Shown here: piece after piece, positions 32,901 to 43,427 of the stretch
Position numbering within the stretch: position 1 is the stretch's first letter
Layout of the letters: the number at the start of each line of letters is the position of its first letter
NCBI GenBank assembly: GCA_964035545.1
Contig: OZ037765.1
Coordinates: 32,549,004-32,613,003, forward strand
Length of the DNA stretch: 64,000 bases
Direction: 5' to 3'
Source: Bugula neritina
Taxonomy: Eukaryota > Bryozoa > Gymnolaemata > Cheilostomatida > Bugulidae
Made by a program: the position numbers and the translations under genes
The notes under the pieces: model-generated
Database searches by the model: none
What the model was told of the DNA's origin: nothing
The model's input: the letters and a program-made list of their open reading frames with translations, nothing else

Positions 32901-35900
32901 TAAAAAACGGAGTTGTTGATGGTGCTTTATGCTCTTAATTTTTTTAGCTTAGCAGCTTATATAAAATTAATAGCTGCTCAGCAAATTATTCACTAACCTA
33001 CAAGATTGTTAGCAACAAATAACTCACGGGAGCAATTTTTATTTGTCGAGTAAATTCAATTTAAGTGTCCTGTTTTTACTTTCTGCGATCTATAATTTTA
33101 TAGAATTGAGCTTTCTCAATCATTGTAATGGAAGTCAAAGTTTTTTCATCTGAAAATGTGGCCACCGTGATTCTTCACTTTGCTTATAAGTAACTAACAA
33201 TAAGTTGTCATTTTTATTAGCACACAAAAATTTAGCAAGCAGTCTTTTTCTATTTCTCAGATCGATCGTCGTTATGTTATCTGTCTACATACCCACAAAT
33301 TTTAGTTGCTTCGTTCCAGGAGCCTTTGTGTAATCTAGAATAAAATATATGACACTTGTTGCAGTGATCTGAGATTACTGGTGTGTAATTGTAATTTCGG
33401 CAGCAACTATCAAAATTAAATATTTATATAACTCTAAATTGAAAGACTGCACCATTGACTTTTTTCATTCTATCTGCATAGCTAAATGAAGTATAGTCTG
33501 CTAAGTATTGGCCTGCTTTAACGGTTCTATTTCAATTGTAGAATACAGAATCTACAGAAGTTAGAGAACCTGAACATATCAAGGAATCAATTCACCAGTT
33601 TACCATCTCCTGTGTACACATTAAGTAGTCTCCGAGTCATGAACATATTGTACAATCACTCCCTGACATCCTTAGATCCTGAGATACTACAGCTAACTCA
33701 ACTTCATACACTGGATGTATCTGGTTGTAATGCTCTCACATCTCCTCCACGAGAAGTATGTGAGAGCGGAGTAGATGCTGTGAGACAATACTACACAGAC
33801 TTGGCTAAAGGAGCTGGTAGAAGTCTTCCATTTGCTACTATAGCTGTGCTGGGTAATACGATGGCTGGGAAGACCAGTCTAATCAGAACATTACAGAGTT
33901 CTGACAAAAAGAGAGTTCTGACTAACAGAGGGCCAGATGCTGTGAGGGATGAGACAACAAAGGTGTTTAATGTTGAAGAGGTGGAAGTGGATGGTACAGT
34001 ACTCCGTGTCATTGATATGGGAGGCCAGGAGGTCTACCATATCACCTATCAACTGACACTGAGACAGAATTGTATTCCAGTCATAGTAGTCAACATGGAA
34101 CAGTATGATGAGATTTCAAAAGAATCAACACACAGAGAAGCTGTTAGAAGATTAGCCTTTGATTACATGTCTCACCTCTACCTGGCTAACCCAACTCTGG
34201 GTGCTCCAAAACTTATCTTCACACATACAGATAAGTTTCAAAATGCAGAATTTCAGAAGCTTCGAAAGAACTTTCTAGAAACTTCCAATCAACTGTGTGA
34301 GGAAATGATTAGAGAAGAGAAAGCACTGGGTGGAGAATTTGCTCAAATCAAACATTTCAGTGAATCAGCTGAAGGAGTTTTTCTTGGTGAGGACATTTAT
34401 GAGGTTGGGAAAGATGATAAGTATGAAGTGTTTGACCTGATCAAGGAGTCTCTTCTTCAAAGCAGTCAACATTTTGTGAAACCGTTACCTCTGGTTTGGG
34501 AAGAAGTGAATGAAAAAGTGCTGTCTATTCCCTCTGTGTACAGTACCTTTGATGAGGTACTGAAATATGTGCAAACAGAACTTCAACACATTGAGTCAAG
34601 TCAGCTGGACATAATCCTCACATACATGCATAACTGCGGCAAAGTCTTGTGGTATAAAAATATCAGCTCTCTCCGGCCATACATATTCTACAAGATTTCA
34701 GAAGTTACCAAACTTCTCTGTGTCTTGTATCACCACGATTCTAACATATGGCAGAGTAGAGTTGACAAGTTCCAGCCGTATTACTCAAAGCCCGAAATGC
34801 GTTTTGAGAAACAGGACTTTGAGGAATCTGTTAATTGTTTCACAGACACTGGTTTGATGATGCAATCTCTTCTTGTTTATTTGATTCAAAATGAAACAAT
34901 ATTTCACAGTTCTGAGAATGTTGAAGTTGCTATCCGCTTGCTCCAGACATTCCAGTTGTTGTACGGTCCTATACATGGTGGCTCTGCAAAGCCATGTTTT
35001 GTTGTACCACAGTTTGCCAGCGATTACTACAGAACCTCATCCTCTCAATCACAAAATCTGCTCCTTCAAGTTGGAACGCAGTTCAATGGTCTAGCCCTGC
35101 CACGCTATGTCTACCAGCAAATGACGGTTGGCTTGTTGGAGTTGTTTCCAGACGAGTTTGCTGTGATGGAAGTGAAGAGAAATGGAGCCAATGTCTATCA
35201 AGATGGAATCTACACGCAGCTCGTACACGACTATAAATCTAGAAAAGTGTTACTCCAGGTGTCATCTAATGCTGCCAACATCAGCAGAATGTGGGAGAGA
35301 CTTATCACCACCAACAACAACATCCTTAGACATGTTCTAAAAACTTGGACAGCAAGTAGAGCAGTCACTACAAGCTACTGTGCTCACTGTCTTCTCCTAC
35401 AAGTTCCTTGTCCTAAAAAAATGCTCAATCCTCCATGGTGTCTTCGTTCCTTGAAACATCCTACACCAAATACCAGGCTGTGCAGTGGATCTTCAATGAC
35501 ATTGTGTAACGATGAGGCGATTCCCAGTGCTCTACTTCACCCTTGTGAGTTGATATTTTCTGCTTTTACTGTGATATCTTTTGAATAATTGACTTCTCTT
35601 TACTTTTTGTTTTGAATTAATTTTATCTTTTACATTAATAGGCGAGTCTTTGTCCGAGAGCGAAGTTGCAACGATACACGAGTTTGTTGACCATCTTGTG
35701 AAAGTTGGGAATACTCGAAATGAATTACGTGTTTCAGGTATGTAGCTTGATACTAAGTGAGCAATAGTAATTGTGTCATTCACAACTAAGAGTACGAAAC
35801 AGATAATACAAATTATTTCTAACTGCAATATCTTATAAAGTCCTTTCTGATAATCATAAATCGTCTGTTAAATTTATAATGATATTTTCTCAGATCTAAA

Positions 35901-38900
35901 ATGTCTCTGTTTTGTGTTAATGCACTTTCATGTAAACTGTTATTTTGTAAATGTTGATTTAGAACTAGATTTTATTCTTGTTTAGATGAGGCTTTGGCAG
36001 AAGCAGAAACTGAGAAGTTGGGCAATCAACTAAAATCGGAAAGAGAACAAAACACTCCATCCGGTAGTTCCTAAGTATTTGTAGGCGTCTTCTAGCAGTA
36101 TTTTTTATATTTTTAGCACTTGCTGAAATATAGGCCTACAAAAATATATTATTATAATGTAAAGCTAAACTAAATTCTTTCTAATTTTTTTATTCTTAGG
36201 TTTCTATTACTATGCTGCTACTGCTGCTGCTACTATTACCACTACCACTAATCCTTAGAAATGTAGTGTATAGCTTGCGTGTGTGCCAATTTGCTTCAGT
36301 CGGAAAGTACTTCGACTTGTTTATTTAGGAAGCAGTCATATAAAACTAATTCAAGTGAAATCAAAATCGAAGCAAGTGTTAACAAGTTTTTGATTAGCAA
36401 AACTGTATCAAATATCTAAAATTAAATTGAATAAAATTTTGAAATTACTATAAAATAAAGCTTGAAAAACTTTTATAGGATTTGTGCAATATTTTTGAAA
36501 AGTGTTCATATTGAAACTTTTTGATCTAGTAAAGGAAAACACAGATGGCCTAAATACATACAAAATATGTAATTATGTCATTTGAATGCATGAATCAAGG
36601 TAATTAATATCTGCATAACAATATTGTTTAACAAATTTAAAAATAACATAGCTAAATGAAATTACCATTATATCTCTCAGAATTGTAATGTAATAGTAAA
36701 CTGCCAAAATGGCTCTTTTGGCTCTCGTACACTGAAGGCTCAGTTGAGTGATGTACTGGCCCAAGAAATCTTATTACTTCACGTGACTGTTAATGTGCCG
36801 GTATGATGTAAACATGTAAACAAAGTAGCATGGCTGTGCCATCTACAAGGAGTAGGATTTAGTTTGCTTGAGATTGTATCTGGACCTGTCAAAATTTGTA
36901 TTTTGGTTGTCAAACAATAAATGCTCAGAGCTAGAAAGAAGTTCATCTATTTCTGTGTATTTGTAGGATCTTCTTCAGTTATCGATGATGAGTTGAGTGA
37001 TCTTTCAGATGATGAGTTCATGGAGCAGAGTGATACCTTACATAGACAGAGTGTAAGGCCAACCTCAAACCCCAGAATTCAGAGCCTGTTTTATGATACT
37101 GAAAAGGTATAAAGAAAAATATTTTGAGAGTTCATAACAATTCTTAAAAAACTTTTACACCTTAACAATCATCAGTGGACAATTCAATTTCGATAAGTGG
37201 ATTTTTTGCATCATGAAAGCAACCTGCTCAGATCATAGTTCTGCTATCACTTTTTGGCTCATGTTCAATCTTCAATAATTACTTTCTTTATCAACTAATT
37301 TACTTCAGTCATGTTATGTTTTAATAAATAGGAATATTTATTGTCGCAGACTGAATGATAATTGCAATGTGAAACCTGTTACATCATAAGTTGTAAGTAT
37401 AGTTGCAAGTTGTAAGTAGCAAGTTGCAAGACGCAAGTGTGGAGATAAGTGAACAAATGCTAGGTTTTTATACCAGTTTAAAAGGTTAGCTATTGTGTAG
37501 TAACCATATTGAGTGTGTAGAAAGCATAATAATATAGCTGGCATAGCTGTGGTGATACATGAAAAGCTATACCTAATGAATTAGGGAAAAGCTCTCCCAG
37601 CTTATGTAAAGTCCCAACCAGTCATTTAAGTAAAAGCTATGATGTAATCCTACTACATAGGTTCTCATCAATATGATTTCAATTAATTTCAGTGAAGCTA
37701 TAAAAGGGTGCTTATCTGGGTTGAATGAACTCTACCTCGGTGCTTCAATTTCTATTATTTATATTTGAATGAAACCTTTGTCTTTCATTTATTCATCATA
37801 GCTGCAAGCGATTTATCAAAAACAGTTCTGGTGAATTGCGAAGTTATCATTTCCAATTTGTACAGAAAGCTGAAATTATCCTGAAAGAATCTTCGTTTTT
37901 CAACTCCGTTTGTCAAATAGTCTGCCTATATGAGCTTAACACTGCATAACCTACTAGATAAAAATGGCACAGGTAGCAATGGCACAAATGGCAAAGCAAG
38001 TAAAAATGGCACATTTTCAATATTAGGGTTTGGAGTAATGGTTGTGGGTTTCAAATGGGGGGTTTAGGTTTGGGGAAAATTCACCATCAGTGTGTCATTT
38101 TAACTACTTTTCCATTTGCGTCATTATTACCTGTGCCATTTTATGCTGTCGGGCCAACCCCAACAAGACAGCTTGATAATGAGGTTGCTGAGAGTTCACT
38201 CCATCGGTGCTGTAAAGGTTCAAACCAGCTTGTTAGTTTCTTCTGCTACTCAGTGGATTGTGCTTGTCGTAAGCAGCCTGTTTGTTTACCAATCTCCGGG
38301 CTTTTATTCACTCAACAGCAGCTATGATCTTTTATTTCCCTAATTGTCGGCAATCAATTCAATTTTAATTTGCATAAGATATTATGGTTACTATTGATGT
38401 TCTTCAATTGATAGATATTAGCTGGAAAGTTTATGCAGCATAGCCAATAATAATTTGTATTGGCAATTTAGCCATTGACACAAATTTTCACTGAGTATGC
38501 ATTAGTAAGAAAACTTTCAAGTACATTTTTTTCAATGTGTCTAAAATAAGATTTCTTCATCTTTCTTTTCTGTGCAGGTGTTCAAGATGTCTCCCATAAG
38601 AGGTAGAGCCTTGATAATCAATAACGCATCTTTTTCTGATCAGCATCGTGGTCCCGAGCTAGATGTTATTAATATAACAGACATGCTCAAACAGTTCAAG
38701 TTCCAAGTTTCAATGTTTGACGACATCACAGCTGAGGTGAAATTAACTCTTGTGAAAGTTTTTTTTAAAATGGCAACTTGTTAGATTTTATTCACTCAAT
38801 GTCTTATTTTTCCAAGGCCTATTCAATCCCATTAATGCAAATGGAAAGCTGCTACTGTAAATTATTTTCTAGTGCTACAGATTTTTTGCAGTAATAGAGC

Positions 38901-40695
38901 TACTTTTAGCTACTTATTATTGTTTAAATCAAAGTGACTTTAAAGTGCAATAATTGTACCTTACAAATATGTTGTGCTCTAAGCTGCACGGATAATGAAT
39001 GCTCTAGGTCACTTATACTCGTTCAAAACATCCAACTCATTTAAGAAATAATGGCATGGTTCGTTGTGTTAACAGTTACATGTATATAATCTTTAACATA
39101 AAATCCAATTGTCCCAGGTTTAAAGATCAAGTAAAAATCTTCCTTATCAGAACTAAATATTGTAGCAAAGCTTTAATGAACCTTATTCTTTTATTTAAAA
39201 ACATCCACCAATGAGGAATGTTTTGTTGTTTTGAAATAATAGCCAGGTTTTGTATCTTCCCAATACCAAGGTTTCTCTGATTATTTTCAACAGGATATTC
39301 TCCGTGTGATCAGGAATGAGGTTGAGGATGACCGCCATGAATACTATGGCACATTCTGGCTATGTATTATGGCTCACGGGTCTGGTGATGATTTTGTCTG
39401 TGGTTCTGATGGTGCTCTTGTTAGTCTAAAAAGTGTCTATGCTTTACTTTCACCATTCAACTTTCCTGGTATGGCTGGGAAACCAAAGGTGGTAGTTATT
39501 GAGACATATAAAGGAGGTAAGTGGTTGGAGAACTCATGATAGCACGTATACTGCTCTCACATTTTGTGCACATCTAATTTTACTGTATCCTGCGTCATAT
39601 TTGGGTTTTATAGTTGGTGCCCCAGGCAATATTTCATCTCACATGGGACACACCCTTGTAAATTTTCACATATTATATTGTATGGGAGGGAGGGTCTATT
39701 ATTTTCTTTCTATTGACATTTCTTGTCCCATTTTAATTTTTATTTTTGGAATCCAAATTCCTTCATCAGCGCTACATAGGAACTCTACAATTCCTGCCTT
39801 TGAATTTGTTTAACTTTATTTACACATGTTCTCCTTTTAAGTGGAACCAGTAAACAAGTCTAGTGGCCTACATTTTTTTAATCTGCATGTAATTTAATTC
39901 CTATCAAATGTCAGGCCCAGAAAACTACTAAACATTTAGTGTCAATTAACAGGGAAGTACAAGTTAAGGCATAAGTGTTGAAAGCTTTTTTTTAAATTTG
40001 GATACAAAAGGTTCTTTGCATACATAGTTTGATAATCTATTTGCATATATAATTTTGAAATATTTAGAGTTTCCAGATTCAGAAGAGAAATCTGTTGAGC
40101 CATCAGCGGTCAAAGTCCCTTCCAGCGAAACTCCATCTTTCCCTCCAATCACACAGTTGGAATGTGATGATTTGCTGATAATCACATGCAAGTCACATAG
40201 ACATGATATTGTTTACTTTCTAATTATCATCATATAATTTTTCCTAACAATATTTTGTAACAGAAATATATTTCTTGTTCATAAAACTATGATTGCAGCT
40301 TTTTGTAATGGCAGCTTTAGTGTTAATGGAACTGTTTTACTTTATAATTTTCTGGTCACCTACCATTGTTTCAACTCTAGACTTTTGCCACATATTTATG
40401 TTGTAGCTGGTCTATCAAATAGAGATTTCAATCATAGCTCCACGCTAATCAACTGCCTAGTTCGAACTATGTACAGGCATGCTTGTCACAGAGATATGCA
40501 TGAAATCTTCAAGATTGTAAGTATAGGTGGTAGCGGTCTCCCAAGGCTGAAAATAATTGTGTAAATGTGTTTATACTGTGGTAATCGAACATCTCAGATT
40601 GACCAAATCTACTCAATTTTTGTATGCTTTCTTACACAAAACTCCCGGATTGTGATCAACTGCTACTACTACTACTGCTACTACTACTGCTACTG

Positions 40696-40727
<32 letters not shown>

Positions 40728-42057
40728 GCTACTATTGCTACTACTACTACTATTGCTACTACTACTACTGCTACTGCTACTACTACTACTACTACTACTG
40801 CTACTATTGCTGCTACTACTACTACTGCTACTGCTACTACTACTGCTACTACTACTGCTACTACTACTACTACTACTACTACTGCCACTACTAATACTAC
40901 TACCACTGCTGCCAGTACCACTACTGCCAGTACTATTACTGGCTATTAAAGGCATATTTCAATTCCAGATATAAGCAAGTACCTACAAGTTTGCCACGGC
41001 ATTACTGTGACAAACTGACATTGCTAAATTGTTGCATTCTAGTATACTTTATTACTCACTTTGTTGCTTTTTACTGTACAATAAATGGAGTTATATAGAA
41101 AGTTTTAATAAAAATTGGAATATTATAAACTTACAGTACTTATATGTGGCAGTTGACATAGTTATTAAAGTGCAAGAGACTCGGCAAATACTGGCAACAC
41201 CCTAGGGAAATGGGGAAATATTATCTGGTGTCTTATCTGGCAGCAATTTGTTAAATTGTTGCAGGCAGTTTTTATTTTCACAATTTGTTGGTTTGAGTCA
41301 TTTGTTAGTATTTCAGAGTAGCTTTAATATTACGGCTAAAAGCAACACCACTTTGTTTCATAAAATTACAGTGGGGTAGGCTAGCAAAGTTTAGCTCAAT
41401 GAGTAATATTATTTTTTCAGAGTGCTTTCTGCTACTTAGATTTTGGCAAATATCAACTTCAAAGCAGAAAAGCAGTTAAATGGTTATTTAGCCCTGCTCA
41501 CGCAAAACAACCAAGTATAATAGATTTCATTTTAGGTAGAACACTTGCAAAAAGACAAAATAAAAGTATTTACATGTATATTTGGTCTCTGTCCTTTCTT
41601 CTGAGCATTGTTTAGAACTGGGTGGGGTTGATAAATTTTGTATTACAAGCAACATAATTGAATTAATACATAATGGCACAGCTATAAATGTACCAGTCCA
41701 AGCATGACTTAGTAATAATTATCAAATAATGCCTACAGATATTTACTATACTATACTCTTAGTTTGTCACAAATAAGGTCTATAATGGCTGACCTCTACT
41801 GTACAGTCTAGTACTAGTACCAGTAGCTGCACCTAATTGGGAAAACAAATCATGTTGGCTAACAATTTACTTAATTTCCTGATGAATTTTAGGTGGAGCA
41901 CCGGGTGAGAGAATATTGGATTAAAACCCGAAAAATCGGACAGTCAACATTGATTATAGACACGCTGACAAGTTTTAGGAAGCTTTACCTGTTTCCTGGA
42001 TATGATGGCTCCCGCAAGCATGGACTTGGGTATACTTCTCGTAGACGAGGCTCATAA
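14962..42057 (+). CDS. LRR-ROC-COR GTPase fused to a caspase-like (pseudocaspase) domain
   Basis: Model of about 1450 residues. Exons: 14962-15212; seven 144-nt LRR exons (16543-16686, 17605-17748, 19584-19727, 20168-20311, 24863-25006, 28068-28211, 29058-29201); 33542-35544; 35642-35737; 35986-36063; 36967-37106; 38578-38736; 39294-39516; 40068-40187; 40407-40516; 41893-42057. All phases match. Order: N-terminal domain (1-83), 14 LRRs (84-419), further LRRs and ROC-COR (420-1087), acidic linker (1088-1192), caspase p20/p10 (1193-1450). The ROC keeps GNTMAGKTS (524-532), DMGGQ (578-582) and THTDK (647-651). The caspase keeps the His (MAHGS, H1273) and an S1-type Arg (R1216), but the QACRG-equivalent reads ETYKG with Tyr1317 in place of Cys. 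Inference: a GTP-switched scaffold carrying an inactive caspase fold. The start is tentative, because the frame is open upstream for about 110 nt and a short extra 5' exon is possible. The 40.2-40.4 kb splice has two options (1450 or 1460 residues). Confidence 0.85.
17040..17170. repeat. Degenerate tandem repeat around ATTTACTAGC
   Basis: The decamer (A)TTTACTAGC or a close variant recurs about six times at irregular 25-30 bp spacing in an LRR intron. It is probably a decayed minisatellite. Confidence 0.6.
17863..17876 (+). repeat. G14 homopolymer
   Basis: A run of 14 G in otherwise AT-rich intron sequence, seen directly. It may also be a site of sequencing or assembly length error. Confidence 0.85.
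20381..21424 (+). repeat. Left inverted arm of the 3.7-kb transposon
   Basis: About 1044 bp, matching 23041-24095 in reverse complement with scattered single-base differences. Identical reading frames appear on opposite strands in the two arms; I regard them as non-coding. Confidence 0.88.
21547..21800 (+). pseudogene. Possible N-terminal transposase exon remnant
   Basis: An open stretch rich in Ser, Glu and Lys (pieces such as SSTESADIEQQ and KKRSAHSIDRLK) that ends at a GTAAGT-type donor. Its low-complexity, linker-like composition fits the region between the DNA-binding and DDE domains of such transposases. Assignment rests mainly on position inside the element. Confidence 0.45.
22799..23068 (+). 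pseudogene. DDE_Tnp_4 transposase fragment
   Basis: The frame encodes LMKLRQGLQFQILASLF, then FPTGEKL, then IIDCTEISICKP. This matches the start of the DDE_Tnp_4 fold of ISL2EU/Harbinger-like transposases; the IIDxTEI motif holds the first catalytic Asp. The frame ends at HHW-stop just inside the right arm, so the second Asp and the Glu are missing. Confidence 0.75.
23041..24095 (-). repeat. Right inverted arm of the 3.7-kb transposon
   Basis: Reverse-complement partner of 20381-21424. It begins within the transposase frame just after the CKPQS residues, which suggests that an internal inverted duplication replaced the transposase 3' part. Confidence 0.88.
24108..24360 (+). repeat. Intron segment duplicated at 28245-28505
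   Basis: About 250 bp starting AGAAATTTGAAAT is nearly identical to 28245-28505, which follows another LRR exon. In this copy the transposon lies between the exon and the segment. It supports duplication of an exon-plus-intron unit. Confidence 0.9.
24543..24581. repeat. Perfect 18-bp-stem hairpin
   Basis: 24543-24560 is the exact reverse complement of 24564-24581, with a 3-nt loop. The stem contains TTTTCTGTTCACTAT. It is intronic and I see no known function. Confidence 0.85.
25037..26455 (-). mobile_element. Decayed Tc1-like transposon
   Basis: One end reads CAGTGCTGTGAAAAAGTTT, a typical Tc1-type terminus. On the minus strand there is a transposase in pieces: an N-terminal helix-turn-helix (ARFVVIFLHKKGYSIRKISE), a DESIFNV second-Asp motif near 25950, and the DNAPCHWARSVKEW...SPDLNPIEN block at about 25570-25680. 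Frameshifts and stops separate them. I could not find the opposite terminal repeat, so the right boundary is approximate. Confidence 0.82.
25427..26448 (-). pseudogene. Tc1-like transposase pseudogene
   Basis: It starts MRGVNLTSK and shows the two helix-turn-helix regions, then DESIF and SPDLNPIEN. At least two frameshifts or stops are needed to join them (after GPESG, and before the DESIF block). It lies in the intron between the fifth and sixth LRR exons, antisense to the host gene. Confidence 0.82.
26838..26885 (+). repeat. Short tandem repeat, CCCGGTGAAATTTCAA unit
   Basis: The unit CGGTGAAATTTCAACC occurs twice in tandem with a partial third copy. Intronic. Confidence 0.75.
28245..28505 (+). 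repeat. Intron segment duplicated from or to 24108-24360
   Basis: Second copy of the duplicated intron block, lying directly after the 28068-28211 LRR exon. It lacks the transposon and so serves as the empty-site reference. Confidence 0.9.
28726..28762 (+). pseudogene. Truncated LRR exon remnant
   Basis: It follows a TTATAG acceptor and reads like the first 37 nt of an LRR exon (MSSLKNIEIL), then breaks into sequence copied from upstream of the 28068 exon (CTTTTCTCAGTAAAAT). There is no donor, so it is not a usable exon. Confidence 0.75.
28801..29034 (-). mobile_element. tRNA-derived SINE with 16-bp target duplication
   Basis: The element is flanked by direct repeats TATACTTGTATCCTAT at 28785-28800 and 29035-29050. 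On the minus strand the head is tRNA-like: an A-box (TGGTCAAGGGGTT, about 29007-29019) and a B-box (GTGTTCGAGTCC, about 28963-28975), with a second B-box-like copy just after. The body contains TTAGGAAGAGCATCCAG, like the conserved core I recall from several metazoan SINEs (Nin-DC type, from memory). It is inserted just before the acceptor of the last LRR exon. Confidence 0.85.
29886..31318. repeat. Inverted-repeat element, arms about 140-155 bp
   Basis: 29890-30027 matches 31163-31318 in reverse complement with moderate divergence; shared pieces include TGCTTGCGTTTTATTGGCAG and TTTTGCAATCGGC. It is probably a non-autonomous DNA transposon. I see no transposase between the arms. Confidence 0.65.
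31322..32366. mobile_element. Harbinger-like non-autonomous element with TTA target duplication
   Basis: The terminal inverted repeats are TAGCTTATTCACAC (left) and GTGTGAATAAGCTA (right), flanked by TTA at 31319-31321 and 32367-32369. The 3-bp TTA duplication fits PIF/Harbinger. There is no coding frame, so it is a 1045-bp non-autonomous copy, sitting next to the inverted-repeat element on its left. Confidence 0.75.
33542..35544 (+). other. ROC-COR exon of the large ROCO gene
   Basis: A 2003-nt exon from a TTCAATTGTAG acceptor to a CCTT|GTGAGT donor. It encodes terminal LRRs (LENLNISRNQFTSLP), then a ROC domain with P-loop GNTMAGKTS, switch-II DMGGQ and G4 THTDK, then COR. All core GTPase motifs look intact, unlike the minus-strand paralogue. 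Confidence 0.92.
37332..37608 (-). repeat. Dispersed repeat, inverted copy at 63543-63789
   Basis: About 275 bp that matches the right edge of the window in reverse complement (GCAGACTGA, AGTTGCAAG, GGGAAAAGCT and CCCAGCTTATGTAAAGT). A transposable-element origin is likely; the class is not determined. Confidence 0.75.
37958..38143. mobile_element. Short MITE with ATAAAATGGCACAGGTA termini
   Basis: The left end reads ATAAAAATGGCACAGGTA and the right end is its near-complement TACCTGTGCCATTTTAT. The element is about 186 bp and intronic, between the linker and the caspase exons. Confidence 0.65.
38578..42057 (+). other. Caspase-like domain exons (p20 and p10), catalytic Cys replaced by Tyr
   Basis: Five exons: 38578-38736 (RGRALIINN; HRGPELDV carries the S1-type Arg), 39294-39516 (MAHGSGDDFVCGSDG with the catalytic His; KPKVVVIETYKGG at the QACRG site), 40068-40187, 40407-40516 (GLSNRDF, like the SYRN Arg loop) and 41893-42057 (p10 end, ending RRGS). 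His-Tyr spacing is 44 residues, close to the usual His-Cys spacing. A linker rich in Glu, Ser and Pro lies between p20 and p10. The 40.2-40.4 kb intron is GC-AG, or alternatively GT-AG (end 40191, start 40381). Confidence 0.85.
40663..40925. repeat. (CTA/CTG)n triplet array
   Basis: About 260 bp of CTA, CTG and ATT triplets in the intron between the two p10 exons of the pseudocaspase. Poly-Leu, poly-Ser and poly-Val frames on both strands are artefacts. Confidence 0.95.
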
Positions 42058-43427
42058 TGCATTCATTATATAGATGCTAAGACAATGATGCCTTGAAATT
42101 TCTCAAGGTTAATTTCATTCCTGTTTGGGTACACTTTTACCTTCTGGCAAGCTACTGGGCCTTATACTAACAGCACTAGTATATTTTCTAAAATAATTTT
42201 ATTGCGTAATTTTACCATTTATCTGAGTATATCAACCACATATATATTGATTTGATGCACAGGCTTTCTTCAGTCTATTTTAGAGTTATTTGAGGATATT
42301 GCAATGAATTTTTGCTGCTAAACTACATAGTTTAGAGGTTTTTAATATATTTTATTGGTCATTCATGGACGTCATTTCAAATATGACATATCTTTCACAA
42401 TTATAAGTTTTTATTTACATTTTAATTTTTAAAATGAGTGAGCTATCCAATTAATCCACAAATGCTAGCCTATATTTCTAATATCTATTTGATCATTACA
42501 ATGTAATTTGCTTATTCAAATGCTTAACATAGCCATAGAAATGCAAGATTCGGGTTAAAAATGAGAGTTATTAGCCCTAAAAGTTCATTCCTACAATCAT
42601 TTTAGTGCCTGTAACATAAAATATCCATATATGTATATTATATTGGAGTGTTTACTTGATTGATATATAGAAAAAATATAATAAATTAGCTTGCCACCGT
42701 CAACATCAAAGCATTTCCATAATTGCATGTTCTTCAAATGTATTGTTTACCAGTTTTCAATGCAAGAAACAGGACACCAGTATGATGGCAAATGCTGCAG
42801 CCTGCAGCAAGTGCATCTGTTAATAGAACATCAGCTGTATATAAATTTTGTTTAGGCTGCTTGGGAACTCAAGCCAAAATTTCCATTCAGCAGATATTTT
42901 TCATTAATATACTCCCTCGTAAATAATAGATCTTAAAGACATTTATTGCAACTCCATTTTGATCAATTTTGTAATTGAAAATTAGAAAAAAATACAATAG
43001 GTTATTAAATATAAGAACTTTTGGGCAATAGGGCACAAAACCCTGTGATAATGACAGAATTCATACTGTTGTCAGTTATAAAACATACAAAAGCTAAGCA
43101 TAATGTGGTATAATAGACTAGGAGAAAGAAGTTGACGATTTCTTTTAAAAATTGAATAGCATTTGGTAACAACAAAACGAAAAGCATTCTCAACTTGCTT
43201 CACAGTAAACGGATAATTTATAATAAATTACAGCAAAACTGTCATAAGATTTTGCTTTAGTGGAATGATTTAATGACTGCCTATAAAAATTACAATAACT
43301 TGTTCAGAATTTTGGATATGCAGTGCTTTTAGAAAAAGATATTATATAAAATTTATAATACATGATGGTATTATAGTGAAATAAGAATATGGGGATTGTG
43401 AAAAAATATTGACGGCACATTTGTGAG
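42058..43427. other. Convergent intergenic region
   Basis: It lies between the 3' ends of the large ROCO gene (plus) and the transporter gene (minus). A possible AATAAA for the ROCO gene is at 42680-42685. No coding exon is seen. Confidence 0.5.

Noticed and set aside
40565-40974. Poly-Tyr/Cys, poly-Leu, poly-Ser and poly-Val frames
   Set aside because: All are readings of the CTA/CTG triplet array within an intron.
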